Below are positions 28,608-37,825 of a stretch of 64,000 nucleotides of DNA, in pieces. Below the pieces are notes generated by a model. The model was not told the origin of the DNA. It was given only the letters and a program-made list of their open reading frames with translations, and searched no databases. Position 1 is the stretch's first letter. Every line of letters starts with the position of its first letter. This DNA is from Pseudomonas sp. PSB18 (GTDB lineage Bacteria > Pseudomonadota > Gammaproteobacteria > Pseudomonadales > Pseudomonadaceae), in the NCBI RefSeq assembly GCF_014596565.1, contig NZ_NOIN01000001.1, forward strand, positions 558,001 through 622,000, written 5' to 3'. The position numbers were made by a program, and so were the translations under genes.

Positions 28608-28715
28608 GTTCCCACGCTCCGCGTGGGAACACAGCCCGGGGCGCTCCGCGTCCCCCTCGCAAGCGTGACGCGGAGCGTCACAGGATGCGTTCCCACGCAG
28701 AGCATGGGAACGATC
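28608..28715. repeat. palindromic repeat, family B (GTTCCCACGC type)
   Basis: Nested inverted repeats GTTCCCACGCTCCGCGTGGG and CGTTCCCACGCAGAGCATGG flank an inner pair around GACGCGGAGCGTC. The same family is at 58128-58182 and 60351-60460. It lies between ccoH and ccoI and could form a strong hairpin inside their transcript. Confidence 0.85.
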
Positions 28716-28741
28716 ATTGGACAACGTTCTGTGAAAACGCA

Positions 28742-31192
28742 ATGACTACGCCCCTGCCCTGCTACCACTGCGCCCTGCCCGTCCCTCCCGGCAGTCGCTT
28801 CACCGCCGTTGTCCTGGGTGAAACCCGCGAGCTGTGCTGCCCGGGTTGCCAGGCGGTGGCCGAAGCGATTGTCGCTGGCGGCCTGGAGAGTTATTACCAG
28901 CATCGCAGTGAAGCATCGGCCAACCCCGAAACCTTGCCTGTCCAGTTGACCGATGAACTGGCGTTGTACGACCGCCCCGACGTGCAGCAATCGTTCGTGC
29001 GCCACGAAGGCGAGTTGGCCGAAACCACTCTGTTGATGGAAGGCATCAGTTGCGCCGCCTGTGGCTGGTTGATCGAAAAACAATTGCGCGGCCTGCCGGG
29101 CGTGGCCGAAGCGCGATTGAACCTGTCCAATCATCGCTTGCAGGTGCGTTGGGCCGACGCTGAACTGCCGTTGAGCACCCTGCTCGCCGAATTGCGCCAG
29201 ATCGGCTACGTCGCCCACCCGTACCAGGCCGACCAGGCCAGCGAGCAACTGGCCGCGCAAAACCGCCTGGCCCTGCGCCAACTGGGCGTGGCCGGGCTGC
29301 TGTGGTTCCAGGCCATGATGGCGACCATGGCGACATGGCCGGAATTCAATATCGACCTGAGCCCGGAGATGCACACCATCCTGCGCTGGGTTGCGCTGTT
29401 TCTCACCACCCCCATCGTGTTCTACAGCTGCGCGCCCTTCTTCAAAGGCGCGATGCGCGACCTGCGCACCCGTCACCTGACCATGGACGTTTCCGTGTCC
29501 CTGGCGATCGGCAGCGCCTATATCGCCGGGATCTGGACCTCTGTCACCGGTGTGGGCGAGCTCTATTTCGATGCCGTGGGCATGTTCGCACTGTTTCTGC
29601 TGGCCGGCCGCTACCTGGAGCGACGGGCCAGGGAGCGCACCGCTGCGGCCACCGCACAACTGGTCAATCTGTTGCCGGCCTCGTGCCTGCGCCTGGCAAG
29701 CGACGGCCAGAGCGAACGCATCCTGCTCAGCGAGTTGCGGACCGGCGACCGGGTCCTGGTGCATCCGGGGTCGGTCCTGCCGGCTGATGGCAGGATCCTC
29801 GACGGTCAGTCCAGCATCGACGAGTCCCTGCTGACCGGTGAATACCTGCCGCAACCCCGCCAGGCGGGCGATGCGGTTACCGCGGGCACGTTGAACGTCG
29901 AAGGCGCCTTGACCGTCGAGGTGCAGGCATTGGGGCAAGACACCCGATTGTCCGCCATCGTGCGGCTGCTGGAGCGAGCCCAGGCCGAAAAGCCGCGACT
30001 GGCGGAAGTCGCTGACCGGGCAGCCCAATGGTTCCTGCTGTTCTCCCTGATCGCCGCTGCCGCCATCGGCCTGTTGTGGTGGCAGCTGGATGCGTCCCGC
30101 GCGTTCTGGATTGTCCTGTCGATGCTGGTCGCCACCTGTCCTTGCGCGCTGTCCCTCGCGACCCCAACCGCCCTCACTGCCGCCACCGGCACCCTGCACA
30201 AGCTCGGTCTGCTACTGACCCGGGGTCATGTCCTGGAGGGCCTGAACCAGATCGATACGGTGATTTTCGACAAGACCGGTACCCTCACCGAAGGTCGCCT
30301 GGCCTTGCGCGCCATTCGCCCATTGGCGGACCTCGACGGCGACCAGTGCCTGGCGCTGGCCGCCGCCCTGGAAAACCGCTCCGAACACCCCATCGCACGG
30401 GCTTTTGGCCGCGCGCCGCTGGCCGCCGAACAGGTACAGAGCACACCCGGGCTGGGGCTGGAGGGTCAAGTGGGCGAGCAGCGCCTGCGCATCGGCCAAC
30501 CCGGTTTTGTCTGCGAGCTGAGTCGCGCGACAGCACCGTCGATGCCGGACGAGCCCGGCCAATGGCTGCTGCTGGGCGATACCGGCGGCCCCTTGGCCTG
30601 GTTCGTCCTCGACGACCGTCTGCGCGCCGACGCCCCGGCCTTGCTGGCGGCCTGCAAGGCGCGCGGCTGGCGCACACTCCTGCTGTCGGGCGACAGTTCG
30701 CCGATGGTATCCAGCGTCGCCGCCGAACTGGGCATCGACGAGGCCCGGGGCGGTCTGCGTCCGGATGACAAACTGGCGGTGCTGCAGCAGTTGCATCGGC
30801 AAGGCCGCAAAGTGCTGATGCTCGGCGACGGAGTCAACGATGTGCCGGTGCTGGCGGCAGCGGACATCAGCGTTGCCATGGGCTCGGCCACCGACCTGGC
30901 CAAGACCAGTGCCGACGCGGTGTTGCTGTCCAACCGTCTCGATGCCCTGATCCACGCTTTCAACCTGGCCCGGCGCACCCGTCGGGTGATCATTGAGAAC
31001 CTGGTGTGGGCGGCGCTGTACAATGGCCTCATGTTGCCGTTCGCCGCCCTCGGCTGGATTACGCCGGTGTGGGCCGCGGTCGGCATGTCCATCAGTTCGT
31101 TGACCGTGGTGTTGAATGCGCTGAGGCTGACTCTCCAGCCCAAGCTGCAGGTTTACGACCCCACGCCCGATACCCGCCCGTTGCCGGCCTGA
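28742..31192 (+). CDS. ccoI: P1B-type copper-transporting ATPase CcoI (FixI)
   Basis: 816 residues. In order: a Cys-rich N-terminus (CYHCALPVP, CCPGCQAV), a heavy-metal-binding domain with GISCAACGW (about residue 103), membrane helices, the phosphatase loop SIDESLLTGE, the ion-path motif TCPCALSLATP, the phosphorylation site DKTGTLTEG and the hinge MLGDGVNDVPVL. CcoI/CtpA exports Cu+ for loading the CuB site of cbb3. The start at 28742 is chosen because upstream in-frame codons come from the family B repeat. A 108-base repeat separates it from ccoH. Confidence 0.95.
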   Translation: MTTPLPCYHCALPVPPGSRFTAVVLGETRELCCPGCQAVAEAIVAGGLESYYQHRSEASANPETLPVQLTDELALYDRPDVQQSFVRHEGELAETTLLMEGISCAACGWLIEKQLRGLPGVAEARLNLSNHRLQVRWADAELPLSTLLAELRQIGYVAHPYQADQASEQLAAQNRLALRQLGVAGLLWFQAMMATMATWPEFNIDLSPEMHTILRWVALFLTTPIVFYSCAPFFKGAMRDLRTRHLTMDVSVSLAIGSAYIAGIWTSVTGVGELYFDAVGMFALFLLAGRYLERRARERTAAATAQLVNLLPASCLRLASDGQSERILLSELRTGDRVLVHPGSVLPADGRILDGQSSIDESLLTGEYLPQPRQAGDAVTAGTLNVEGALTVEVQALGQDTRLSAIVRLLERAQAEKPRLAEVADRAAQWFLLFSLIAAAAIGLLWWQLDASRAFWIVLSMLVATCPCALSLATPTALTAATGTLHKLGLLLTRGHVLEGLNQIDTVIFDKTGTLTEGRLALRAIRPLADLDGDQCLALAAALENRSEHPIARAFGRAPLAAEQVQSTPGLGLEGQVGEQRLRIGQPGFVCELSRATAPSMPDEPGQWLLLGDTGGPLAWFVLDDRLRADAPALLAACKARGWRTLLLSGDSSPMVSSVAAELGIDEARGGLRPDDKLAVLQQLHRQGRKVLMLGDGVNDVPVLAAADISVAMGSATDLAKTSADAVLLSNRLDALIHAFNLARRTRRVIIENLVWAALYNGLMLPFAALGWITPVWAAVGMSISSLTVVLNALRLTLQPKLQVYDPTPDTRPLPA

Positions 31193-31216
31193 GCCGCGCG
31201 GGCCTGGAGTTCCGAG

Positions 31217-31435
31217 ATGCCAGCTCTCTACGTGATGATCCCGGCCGCGCTGCTGATCGTGGCCATCGCCGTGTACATTTTCTTCTGGGCCGTGGACAGT
31301 GGCCAGTACGATGACCTCGATGGTCCGGCCCATAGCATCCTGTTCGATGATCAGGATCCCAATCACAAGGCCGCCGTGGATGAAGCCGACGGCCAAACCC
31401 AGCGACCGGACGACAAGGCCCCGCCCCATGCTTGA
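31217..31435 (+). CDS. ccoS: cbb3 oxidase maturation protein CcoS
   Basis: A 72-residue single-span membrane protein, MPALYVMIPAALLIVAIAVY, with the CcoS signature FFWAVDSGQYDDLDGPAHSI. It is needed for cofactor insertion into CcoN in Rhodobacter. The C-terminal tail is long and polar. It overlaps the next gene by 8 bases. Confidence 0.94.
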   Translation: MPALYVMIPAALLIVAIAVYIFFWAVDSGQYDDLDGPAHSILFDDQDPNHKAAVDEADGQTQRPDDKAPPHA

Positions 31436-32111
31436 TCTGGTGCCATTACTGGTTTCAGCGGTGATCCTCGGCCTGCTGGGCGGCGGCCACTGCCTGGGCA
31501 TGTGCGGCGGCCTGATGGGCGCCCTCACCCTGGCAATCCCCAAGGAACAACGCAGCCGGCGCTTCCGGCTGTTGCTGGCGTACAACCTGGGGCGAATCCT
31601 GAGCTATGCCACCGCCGGCCTGTTGATCGGCCTGGCCGGCTGGGCCGTCGCCAACAGTCCGGCGGCAATGATCATGCGGGTACTGGCCGGATTGCTGCTG
31701 ATCGCCATGGGCCTGTATCTGGCGGGCTGGTGGAGCGGCCTCACCCGCATTGAAGGCGTCGGCCGAGGCTTGTGGCGGCATATCCAACCGGTCGCCAACC
31801 GCTTGCTGCCCGTGTCGAGCCTGCCCCGGGCCTTGCTGCTTGGCGCGCTGTGGGGCTGGTTGCCCTGCGGCCTGGTCTACAGCACCCTGCTGTGGTCCGC
31901 CAGCCAGGGCAACGCACTGGACAGCGCGTTGCTGATGCTGGCTTTCGGCCTCGGCACCTGGCCGGTACTGCTCGCCACCGGCCTGGCCGCCGAACGCGTC
32001 ACCGCCCAGTTGCGCAAACGCAGCGTGCGCATGGCCGGCGGCCTGCTGGTGATTGTTTTTGGCCTCTGGACCTTACCGGGGCCGCACCAGCACTGGCTCA
32101 TGGGACACTGA
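31428..32111 (+). CDS. UreH/TauE-SafE-like membrane protein in the cco assembly cluster
   Basis: 227 residues with about six helices. Conserved-looking motifs are GGGHCLGMCGGLMGAL near the N-terminus and WGWLPCGLVYS in the middle, as in the UreH_2 / 'sulfite exporter TauE/SafE' family. Such proteins often sit beside ccoS in gamma-proteobacteria. The paired Cys-Met and Cys motifs inside helices suggest metal (copper) handling for cbb3. This is inference; transport has not been shown to my knowledge. Start MLDLVPLLVSAV at 31428 overlaps ccoS, so translation is coupled. Confidence 0.8.
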   Translation: MLDLVPLLVSAVILGLLGGGHCLGMCGGLMGALTLAIPKEQRSRRFRLLLAYNLGRILSYATAGLLIGLAGWAVANSPAAMIMRVLAGLLLIAMGLYLAGWWSGLTRIEGVGRGLWRHIQPVANRLLPVSSLPRALLLGALWGWLPCGLVYSTLLWSASQGNALDSALLMLAFGLGTWPVLLATGLAAERVTAQLRKRSVRMAGGLLVIVFGLWTLPGPHQHWLMGH

Positions 32112-32134
32112 CAGGGATTCCCTGCCACTGCCAC

Positions 32135-32227
32135 CTGTGGGAGCCGAGCTTGCTCGCGATGAGGGCGGCACCATCGATATCAAATTGATTGACCCACCGC
32201 TATCGCGAGCAAGCTCGGCTCCCACAA
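32135..32227. repeat. REPIN between the cco assembly cluster and hemN
   Basis: GTGGGAGCCGAGCTTGCTCG (from about 32137) is inverted with CGAGCAAGCTCGGCTCCCAC (to about 32225). Confidence 0.9.
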
Positions 32228-32276
32228 GTTGTACTCCACACCTTGCACCAACAGCGTCTTGAACAGCACTCCCCCG

Positions 32277-32290
32277 TTGATGCAAGTCAA
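32277..32290 (+). promoter_or_regulatory. Anr/FNR box of the hemN promoter
   Basis: TTGATGCAAGTCAA matches TTGAT-N4-ATCAA except for one base. Its centre (32283.5) is about 41.5 bases before a start site predicted near 32325, given TAGACT (32313-32318) as the -10 box. That is the classic class II FNR/Anr geometry. It also means the ATG at 32326 would be at the RNA end and the ATG at 32353 is the true start of hemN. Confidence 0.78.
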
Positions 32291-32352
32291 CACGCCCCAA
32301 CGTCCGCCCCCCTAGACTCGCGCCCATGCCAGCCTATCCGGGGAACGCCCGC

Positions 32353-33735
32353 ATGCTCGACGCCATTCGTTGGGATTCTGACCTGATCCGCCGCTACGAC
32401 GTAGCGGGACCTCGCTACACCTCGTACCCGACTGCGGCGCAGTTCGCCGGCCAGGTGGGGACCTTCGACCTGTTTCACGCCCTGCGCGACAGCCGCAAGG
32501 CTATGCGGCCGCTGTCGCTCTACGTGCACGTGCCATTCTGCGCGAATATTTGCTACTACTGCGCCTGCAATAAAGTCATCACCAAGGACCGTGGTCGTGC
32601 CCACGCCTACCTGCAACGCCTGGAACAGGAAATCCAGCTGATCGGCTGCCACCTGGACCCGGCCCAGCGCGTGGAACAGTTGCACCTGGGGGGCGGCACC
32701 CCGACGTTCCTCAGCCACGACGAGCTGCGCCAGTTGATGGCCAAGCTACGCAAGCATTTCAACCTGCTGGATGACGACTCCGGTGACTACGGCATCGAAA
32801 TCGATCCCCGGGAAGCCGACTGGTCGACCATGGGCCTGTTGCGGGAACTGGGCTTCAACCGGGTCAGCATCGGCGTGCAAGACCTCGATCCGGCCGTGCA
32901 GCGCGCCGTCAACCGCCTGCAAAGCCTGGAGGAAACCCGGGCGGTAATCGAAGCCGCACGGACCTTGCAGTTCCGCTCGATCAACCTCGACCTGATCTAC
33001 GGCCTGCCCAAACAGACCCCGGACAACTTCGCCCGCACCGTCGCAGAAGTCATCGATCTGCAACCGGATCGACTTTCGGTGTTCAACTACGCTCACCTGC
33101 CGGAACGCTTTATGCCCCAGCGGCGCATCAACAGCCAGGACCTGCCGAACCCGGAACAGAAACTGGCGATGCTGCAAGGCACCATCGAACAACTGACCGC
33201 CGCCGGTTACCGCTACATCGGCATGGATCACTTCGCCCTGCCCGACGACGACCTGGCCATCGCTCAGGAAGAAGCCACTCTGCAACGCAACTTCCAAGGC
33301 TATACCACCCACGGCCATTGCGACCTGATCGGCCTCGGCGTGTCAGCCATCAGTCAGATCGGCGACCTGTACTGCCAGAACAGCAGCGATCTGAACCAGT
33401 ACCAGAACAGTCTCGCCGAGGGACAACTGGCGACCCGTCGTGGGCTGGTGTGCAACGCCGACGACCGTCTCCGACGGGCGGTGATCCAGCAATTGATCTG
33501 CCATTTCGACCTGGCCTTCGCCGAGATCGAGCAAACCTTCAATATCGATTTCTACGGTTATTTCGCGGCGTTGTGGCCGCAGTTGCAGGCCATGGCCGAA
33601 GACGGGCTGATCGAGCTGAACACTACCCACATCAAAGTACTGCCTGCCGGGCGCCTGCTGGTACGCTCGGTGTGCATGGTGTTCGATGGCTATCTGGAGC
33701 AGCAAAACCGACAGCGCTTCTCCCGCGTCATCTAA
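32353..33735 (+). CDS. hemN: oxygen-independent coproporphyrinogen III dehydrogenase
   Basis: 460 residues from [20 protein letters not shown]. This radical-SAM enzyme makes protoporphyrinogen IX without O2, supplying heme when oxygen is low. The cluster motif CANICYYC (CxxxCxxC) is at about residues 62-69. GGGTPTFL and the C-terminal HemN domain follow, and the length is standard. An ATG nine codons upstream is rejected because the predicted Anr-dependent transcript starts there. Its Anr box and position before anr tie heme supply to the cbb3 oxidases. Confidence 0.95.
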   Translation: MLDAIRWDSDLIRRYDVAGPRYTSYPTAAQFAGQVGTFDLFHALRDSRKAMRPLSLYVHVPFCANICYYCACNKVITKDRGRAHAYLQRLEQEIQLIGCHLDPAQRVEQLHLGGGTPTFLSHDELRQLMAKLRKHFNLLDDDSGDYGIEIDPREADWSTMGLLRELGFNRVSIGVQDLDPAVQRAVNRLQSLEETRAVIEAARTLQFRSINLDLIYGLPKQTPDNFARTVAEVIDLQPDRLSVFNYAHLPERFMPQRRINSQDLPNPEQKLAMLQGTIEQLTAAGYRYIGMDHFALPDDDLAIAQEEATLQRNFQGYTTHGHCDLIGLGVSAISQIGDLYCQNSSDLNQYQNSLAEGQLATRRGLVCNADDRLRRAVIQQLICHFDLAFAEIEQTFNIDFYGYFAALWPQLQAMAEDGLIELNTTHIKVLPAGRLLVRSVCMVFDGYLEQQNRQRFSRVI

Positions 33736-33829
33736 GCGCGACAATTTGACGAGGGAACCACACTGGCCCGGGCCCCAGCGCTGGGTTACCCTTACGTCTT
33801 ATGTGTGTTTTCTCACAAGGATTAAAGAA

Positions 33830-34564
33830 ATGTCCGAGCCAGTCAAACTGCGCGCCCACAGCCAGGCCCATTGCAAGGATTGCAGCCTGGCCCCTCTCTG
33901 CCTGCCACTTTCGCTGAATCTGGAGGACATGAACGCGCTGGACGAAATCGTCAAACGAGGCCGACCGTTGAAAAAAGGTGAATTCCTGTTTCGCCAGGGT
34001 GACACCTTCGATTCCGTCTATGCCGTGCGCTCCGGCGCGTTGAAAACTTTCAACCTGAGCGACAGCGGCGAAGAACAGCTCACCGGTTTTCACTTGCCCA
34101 GCGAGCTGGTGGGACTGTCCGGCATGGACACTGAAAGCCATCCAGTCTCGGCCCAGGCGCTGGAAACCACCTCGGTGTGCGAGATTCCCTTCGACCGTCT
34201 CGATGAACTCGCGCTGCAACTCCCACAGTTGCGCCGTCAATTGATGCGAGTGATGAGCCGGGAGATCCGTGACGATCAGCAGATGATGCTGCTGCTCTCG
34301 AAAAAAACCGCCGACGAGCGTATCGCAACCTTCCTGGTCAACCTCTCCGCCCGTTTCCGTGCCCGTGGATTCTCAGCCAACCAGTTCCGACTGAGCATGT
34401 CGCGCAATGAAATAGGCAATTACCTGGGCCTGGCCGTGGAGACCGTATCCCGGGTATTCACCCGTTTCCAGCAGAATGAGTTGATCGCCGCCGAAGGCAA
34501 GGAAATCCACATCCTCGACCCGATCCAGCTCTGCGCCCTGGCCGGCGGCTCGATCGAAGGCTGA
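33830..34564 (+). CDS. anr: oxygen-sensing transcriptional regulator Anr (FNR family)
   Basis: 244 residues from [20 protein letters not shown]. The four cluster ligands are Cys15, Cys18, Cys24 and Cys117, binding a [4Fe-4S] cluster that falls apart in oxygen. A cyclic-nucleotide-type beta barrel is followed by a dimer helix and a winged-helix domain whose recognition helix ([12 protein letters not shown]) carries the E-x2-S-R set that reads TTGAT half-sites. Boxes of this type are seen before cco and hemN in this window. The frame is open upstream, but the family start is at 33830. Confidence 0.96.
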   Translation: MSEPVKLRAHSQAHCKDCSLAPLCLPLSLNLEDMNALDEIVKRGRPLKKGEFLFRQGDTFDSVYAVRSGALKTFNLSDSGEEQLTGFHLPSELVGLSGMDTESHPVSAQALETTSVCEIPFDRLDELALQLPQLRRQLMRVMSREIRDDQQMMLLLSKKTADERIATFLVNLSARFRARGFSANQFRLSMSRNEIGNYLGLAVETVSRVFTRFQQNELIAAEGKEIHILDPIQLCALAGGSIEG

Positions 34565-34640
34565 TGAACGAGCGCGGCTGAGGGATTCCCTTGGCCGCGC
34601 TATACTGCCGCGTTTGCAGCCTTGCCAGGACACTTCGACG

Positions 34641-35189
34641 ATGGTCTTCGACTCCTTCGACATCAAATCCCTGATCCGCCCCGTAATCGACTTCCCCAAA
34701 CCCGGCGTGATCTTCCGCGACATTACCCCGCTGTTCCAGTCTCCCACGGCCCTGCGGCTGGTGATGGACAGCTTCGCCCACCGCTACGTCGAGGCCGAGT
34801 TCACCCACATTGGCGCGATGGATGCCCGGGGCTTCCTGATCGGTTCGATCCTTGCCTATCAGTTGAACAAGCCACTGGTGCTGTTCCGCAAGCAGGGCAA
34901 GCTGCCCGCCGATGTGCTGGCCGAGGGTTACCAGACCGAATACGGCGAAGCCTTCCTGGAAGTGCATGCCGACAGCCTGTGCGAAGGCGATTCGGTGGTG
35001 ATGTTCGATGACCTGATTGCCACCGGCGGTACGTTGATCGCTGCCGCCAACCTGATCCGCCGCATGGGCGCCAAGGTCCACGAGGCCGCGGCGATCATCG
35101 ACCTGCCGGAATTGCTGGGCTCCCAGCGGCTGGAAGACATGGGGATCCCAACGTTCTGCCTGACGCAGTTCTCCCTGAGCGAACGTTAA
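34641..35189 (+). CDS. apt: adenine phosphoribosyltransferase
   Basis: A 182-residue type-I PRTase that converts adenine and PRPP to AMP. The PRPP loop is [14 protein letters not shown], and [11 protein letters not shown] and the flexible-loop [11 protein letters not shown] are also present. ATG at 34641 gives the family N-terminus [15 protein letters not shown]. It is followed by two REPINs. Confidence 0.95.
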   Translation: MVFDSFDIKSLIRPVIDFPKPGVIFRDITPLFQSPTALRLVMDSFAHRYVEAEFTHIGAMDARGFLIGSILAYQLNKPLVLFRKQGKLPADVLAEGYQTEYGEAFLEVHADSLCEGDSVVMFDDLIATGGTLIAAANLIRRMGAKVHEAAAIIDLPELLGSQRLEDMGIPTFCLTQFSLSER

Positions 35190-35209
35190 CTGCCCGGCCA
35201 TCATCGGAT

Positions 35210-35301
35210 CTGTGGGAGCGGGCTTGCTCGCGAAAGCGGTACATCAGTCACATTTATCGCTAACTGACTTACCGCCATCGCGAGCAGGCTCGCTCCCACA
35301 G
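35210..35301. repeat. REPIN 3' of apt (first of two)
   Basis: TGTGGGAGCGGGCTTGCTCG is inverted with CGCGAGCAGGCTCGCTCCCA around a loop of about 45 bases. Confidence 0.9.
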
Positions 35302-35345
35302 GGTTTGTGTTCGGCCGCAGAATATTAAAGCTACCCCCCGACCAA

Positions 35346-35435
35346 TGTGGGAGCGAGCCTGCTCGCGATTGCAGAGTGTCAGTCGCCTCTTGACTGACTG
35401 ATACTCCGCTATCGCGAGCAGGCTCGCTCCCACAG
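35346..35435. repeat. REPIN 3' of recR (second of a tandem pair)
   Basis: TGTGGGAGCGAGCCTGCTCG is inverted with CGCGAGCAGGCTCGCTCCCA. It is 44 bases from the previous REPIN, so four REP arms fill the convergent apt-recR gap. Confidence 0.9.
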
Positions 35436-35461
35436 GTCTCCCACAGGTATTTGTATCGTGG

Positions 35462-36064
35462 TTACAGCGTGATCGGCTTGCGCCCGGCAAACGAGTGCGC
35501 CAGCGTTCCGCCATCGACCAATTCAAGCTCCCCTCCCAACGGCACGCCATGGGCGATGCGAGAGGCAACCAGGCCTTTGTTGCTCAGCAACTGGGCGATG
35601 TAATGGGCGGTGGCTTCGCCTTCTACCGTCGGGTTGGTGGCGAGGATGACCTCGGTGAAAGTCCCCGCCTCTTCGATCCGCGCCATCAACTCTGGAATAC
35701 CGATCGCCTCAGGCCCCAGGCCGTCGAGGGGCGAGAGATGTCCCTTGAGCACGAAATACCGGCCACGGAAACCAGTCTGCTCCACCGCATACACGTCCAT
35801 GGGCCCTTCCACGACGCACAGCAGCGTGTCGTCGCGACGGGAATCGGCACATTGCGGGCACAGGTCGTCTTCGGTCAGGGTCCGGCATAAACGGCAATGC
35901 CCAACGCCTTCCATGGCCTGGCTCAGGGCCTGGGCCAGGCGCGAACCGCCGCTGCGATCACGCTCAAGCAATTGCAACGCCATGCGCTGGGCAGTTTTCT
36001 GACCCACACCCGGCAAGGTTCGCAGGGCATCGATCAGTTGGCGAATCAAAGGGCTGAAGCTCAT
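35462..36064 (-). CDS. recR: recombination mediator RecR
   Basis: 200 residues from [20 protein letters not shown], the standard length. A helix-hairpin-helix, a zinc finger ([16 protein letters not shown]) and a Toprim domain ([14 protein letters not shown]) are present. With RecF and RecO it loads RecA on gaps. An ATG six codons earlier is in frame but is not the family start. In many bacteria recR follows dnaX and ybaB directly; here a reductase gene and a terminator separate it. Confidence 0.95.
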   Translation of the reverse strand: MSFSPLIRQLIDALRTLPGVGQKTAQRMALQLLERDRSGGSRLAQALSQAMEGVGHCRLCRTLTEDDLCPQCADSRRDDTLLCVVEGPMDVYAVEQTGFRGRYFVLKGHLSPLDGLGPEAIGIPELMARIEEAGTFTEVILATNPTVEGEATAHYIAQLLSNKGLVASRIAHGVPLGGELELVDGGTLAHSFAGRKPITL

Positions 36065-36130
36065 CGAGGAAATGTCCGACATAACAACGAGACGCGGTTT
36101 ATACCCGCGCCTCTGACCAGCGTCAAATTC

Positions 36131-37165
36131 TCAATCCTGCGCCACCCGCACCACCAGCTTGCCGAAGTTGCGTCCTTCGAGCAGCCCGATAAATGCCTGT
36201 GGCGCATTCTCCAGACCATCGACCACGTCTTCGCGGAACTTGACCCGGCCATCTCGCACCCACGGTGCCATGGCGCTGATGAATTCCGGCTGGCGGTCGC
36301 CGTAGTCGTCAAACACGATAAACCCCTGCATGCGTACCCGCTTGGTCAGCAAGGTACGTTGCAATTGCGGCAAGCGATCCGACCCGCTCGGGGCCTGTTG
36401 ATCGTTGTAGGACGCAATCAGACCACAGAGCGGAATGCGGGCCTTGGCGTTGAGCAGTGGTACCACCGCGTCGAAGACTTTGCCGCCAACGTTTTCGTAA
36501 TAAATGTCGATGCCTTTGTCGCACGCCCGGGCCAGCTCTTCGGCAAAGTGCTCGCTCTTGTGGTCGATGCAGGCGTCGAATCCCAACTCATCGACCACGT
36601 ATTGGCATTTCTCGCGGCCGCCAGCCACCCCGACGACCCGCAGGCCCTTGATTTTCGCCACCTGGCCGACCACGGAACCCACGGCGCCCGAAGCGGCCGC
36701 CACCACCAGGGTTTCTCCAGCCTTGGGTTGGCCGATGTCCATCAGCCCCATGTAGGCGGTCATGCCCGGCATGCCCAACACCCCCAAGGCCATCGACGGG
36801 CTGGGCAACCCGGATGGGATAGGGATGACGTTGCGGCCATCGCTGATGCTATGGCTCTGCCATCCCGTGACGCCTACTACCAGATCGCCCTCGTGGAATT
36901 TGGGGTGCCTCGAACGCACCACGCGGCTGACAGCCCCACCGGTCATTACCTCATCGATTTCCACCGGCGCAGCGTAGGAAGGCGCGTCGCTCATGCGTCC
37001 GCGCATGTAGGGATCCAGGGACAGGAACAATGTCTTGAGCAGAATCTGCCCGTCCGCCAGCTCTGGCAGGGTTACCTGTTCAACACGGAAATTCTCCGCG
37101 GTGGGAGCGCCCTTGGGACGGGAAGCGAGGACGATGCGTTGGTTGGAGGTCGATACTTGTGACAT
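36131..37165 (-). CDS. NADPH-dependent medium-chain reductase (CurA/leukotriene B4 dehydrogenase-like)
   Basis: 344 residues from MSQVSTSNQRIVLASRPKGA, preceded by GGAGACG. The N-terminal GroES-like domain has LSLDPYMRGRM, a hallmark of the zinc-free NADP-dependent oxidoreductases that reduce alkenals and ketones. The nucleotide loop is VVAAASGAVGSVVGQVAKI. The physiological substrate is unknown. CurA of E. coli reduces curcumin. It lies between ybaB and recR, interrupting the usual order. Confidence 0.88.
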   Translation of the reverse strand: MSQVSTSNQRIVLASRPKGAPTAENFRVEQVTLPELADGQILLKTLFLSLDPYMRGRMSDAPSYAAPVEIDEVMTGGAVSRVVRSRHPKFHEGDLVVGVTGWQSHSISDGRNVIPIPSGLPSPSMALGVLGMPGMTAYMGLMDIGQPKAGETLVVAAASGAVGSVVGQVAKIKGLRVVGVAGGREKCQYVVDELGFDACIDHKSEHFAEELARACDKGIDIYYENVGGKVFDAVVPLLNAKARIPLCGLIASYNDQQAPSGSDRLPQLQRTLLTKRVRMQGFIVFDDYGDRQPEFISAMAPWVRDGRVKFREDVVDGLENAPQAFIGLLEGRNFGKLVVRVAQD

Positions 37166-37242
37166 GGAAGCGTCTCCTTGAGCGTTGATGGGACGTATAG
37201 GGAGCAGACCATTGCCTGGGGGGTGGCGTTCGATGTTTATCG

Positions 37243-37333
37243 CTGTAGGAGCAAGGCTTGCCCGCGATGAAGTTAACGCGGTCTTGCAGGAAGTCCCGGC
37301 GCCTGTATCGCGAGCAAGCTTTGCTCCCACAAG
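37243..37333. repeat. REPIN between ybaB and the CurA-like gene
   Basis: TGTAGGAGCAAGGCTTGCCC, with one changed base in the arm, is inverted with CGCGAGCAAGCTTTGCTCCC. It follows the ybaB terminator. Confidence 0.87.
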
Positions 37334-37363
37334 GTTCTGCCATCACAGCCATGTACCAGAAAC

Positions 37364-37391
37364 AAAAATGCCAGGCGCGATGCCTGGCATT
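37364..37391 (-). terminator. rho-independent terminator after ybaB
   Basis: Read on the minus strand, AATGCCAGGC pairs with GCCTGGCATT and is followed by a T run (AAAAA on the plus strand at 37364-37368). It ends the dnaX-ybaB unit. Confidence 0.88.
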
Positions 37392-37422
37392 GGGTGTAGC
37401 CCATCCCGACCGGGATGGCGAA

Positions 37423-37761
37423 TCAGAACGGCAGTTTCATGCCCGGCGGCAGTTGCATGCCGGCGGTCATGCCAGACATCTTGTCCTGGCTGTTGGCTTC
37501 GATCTTGCGCACGGCGTCGTTGACGGCCGCAGCGAACAGGGCTTCGAGCATTTCCTTGTCGTCTTCGCTCAGGCCTTCGACCACGCTCGGGTCAATGCTG
37601 ACGCGCTTGATATCGTGGCGACCGGTCATGACCACGGTCACCATGTCGCCGCCGGACTTACCGGTGACTTCGGCGTTGGCCAGTTCTTCCTGCATCTTGG
37701 CCATTTTTTCCTGCATCTGCTGCGCCTGCTTCATCAGGCCGGCCATGCCACCTTTCATCAT
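37423..37761 (-). CDS. ybaB: YbaB/EbfC family nucleoid-associated protein
   Basis: 112 residues, [20 protein letters not shown], with a Met/Gln-rich helix followed by a small beta domain. EbfC proteins form tweezer-like dimers that bind DNA. An upstream in-frame GTG (37770) overlaps the ribosome site GAGGTG, so the ATG at 37761 is chosen. It is 64 bases downstream of dnaX in the same unit and is followed by a terminator. Confidence 0.93.
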   Translation of the reverse strand: MMKGGMAGLMKQAQQMQEKMAKMQEELANAEVTGKSGGDMVTVVMTGRHDIKRVSIDPSVVEGLSEDDKEMLEALFAAAVNDAVRKIEANSQDKMSGMTAGMQLPPGMKLPF

Positions 37762-37825
37762 GGGAATCACCTCGAAAGTACTTGGATAAACACCGCGCCC
37801 GGCCCTTTCGGCCCGGCGCCTTCAA

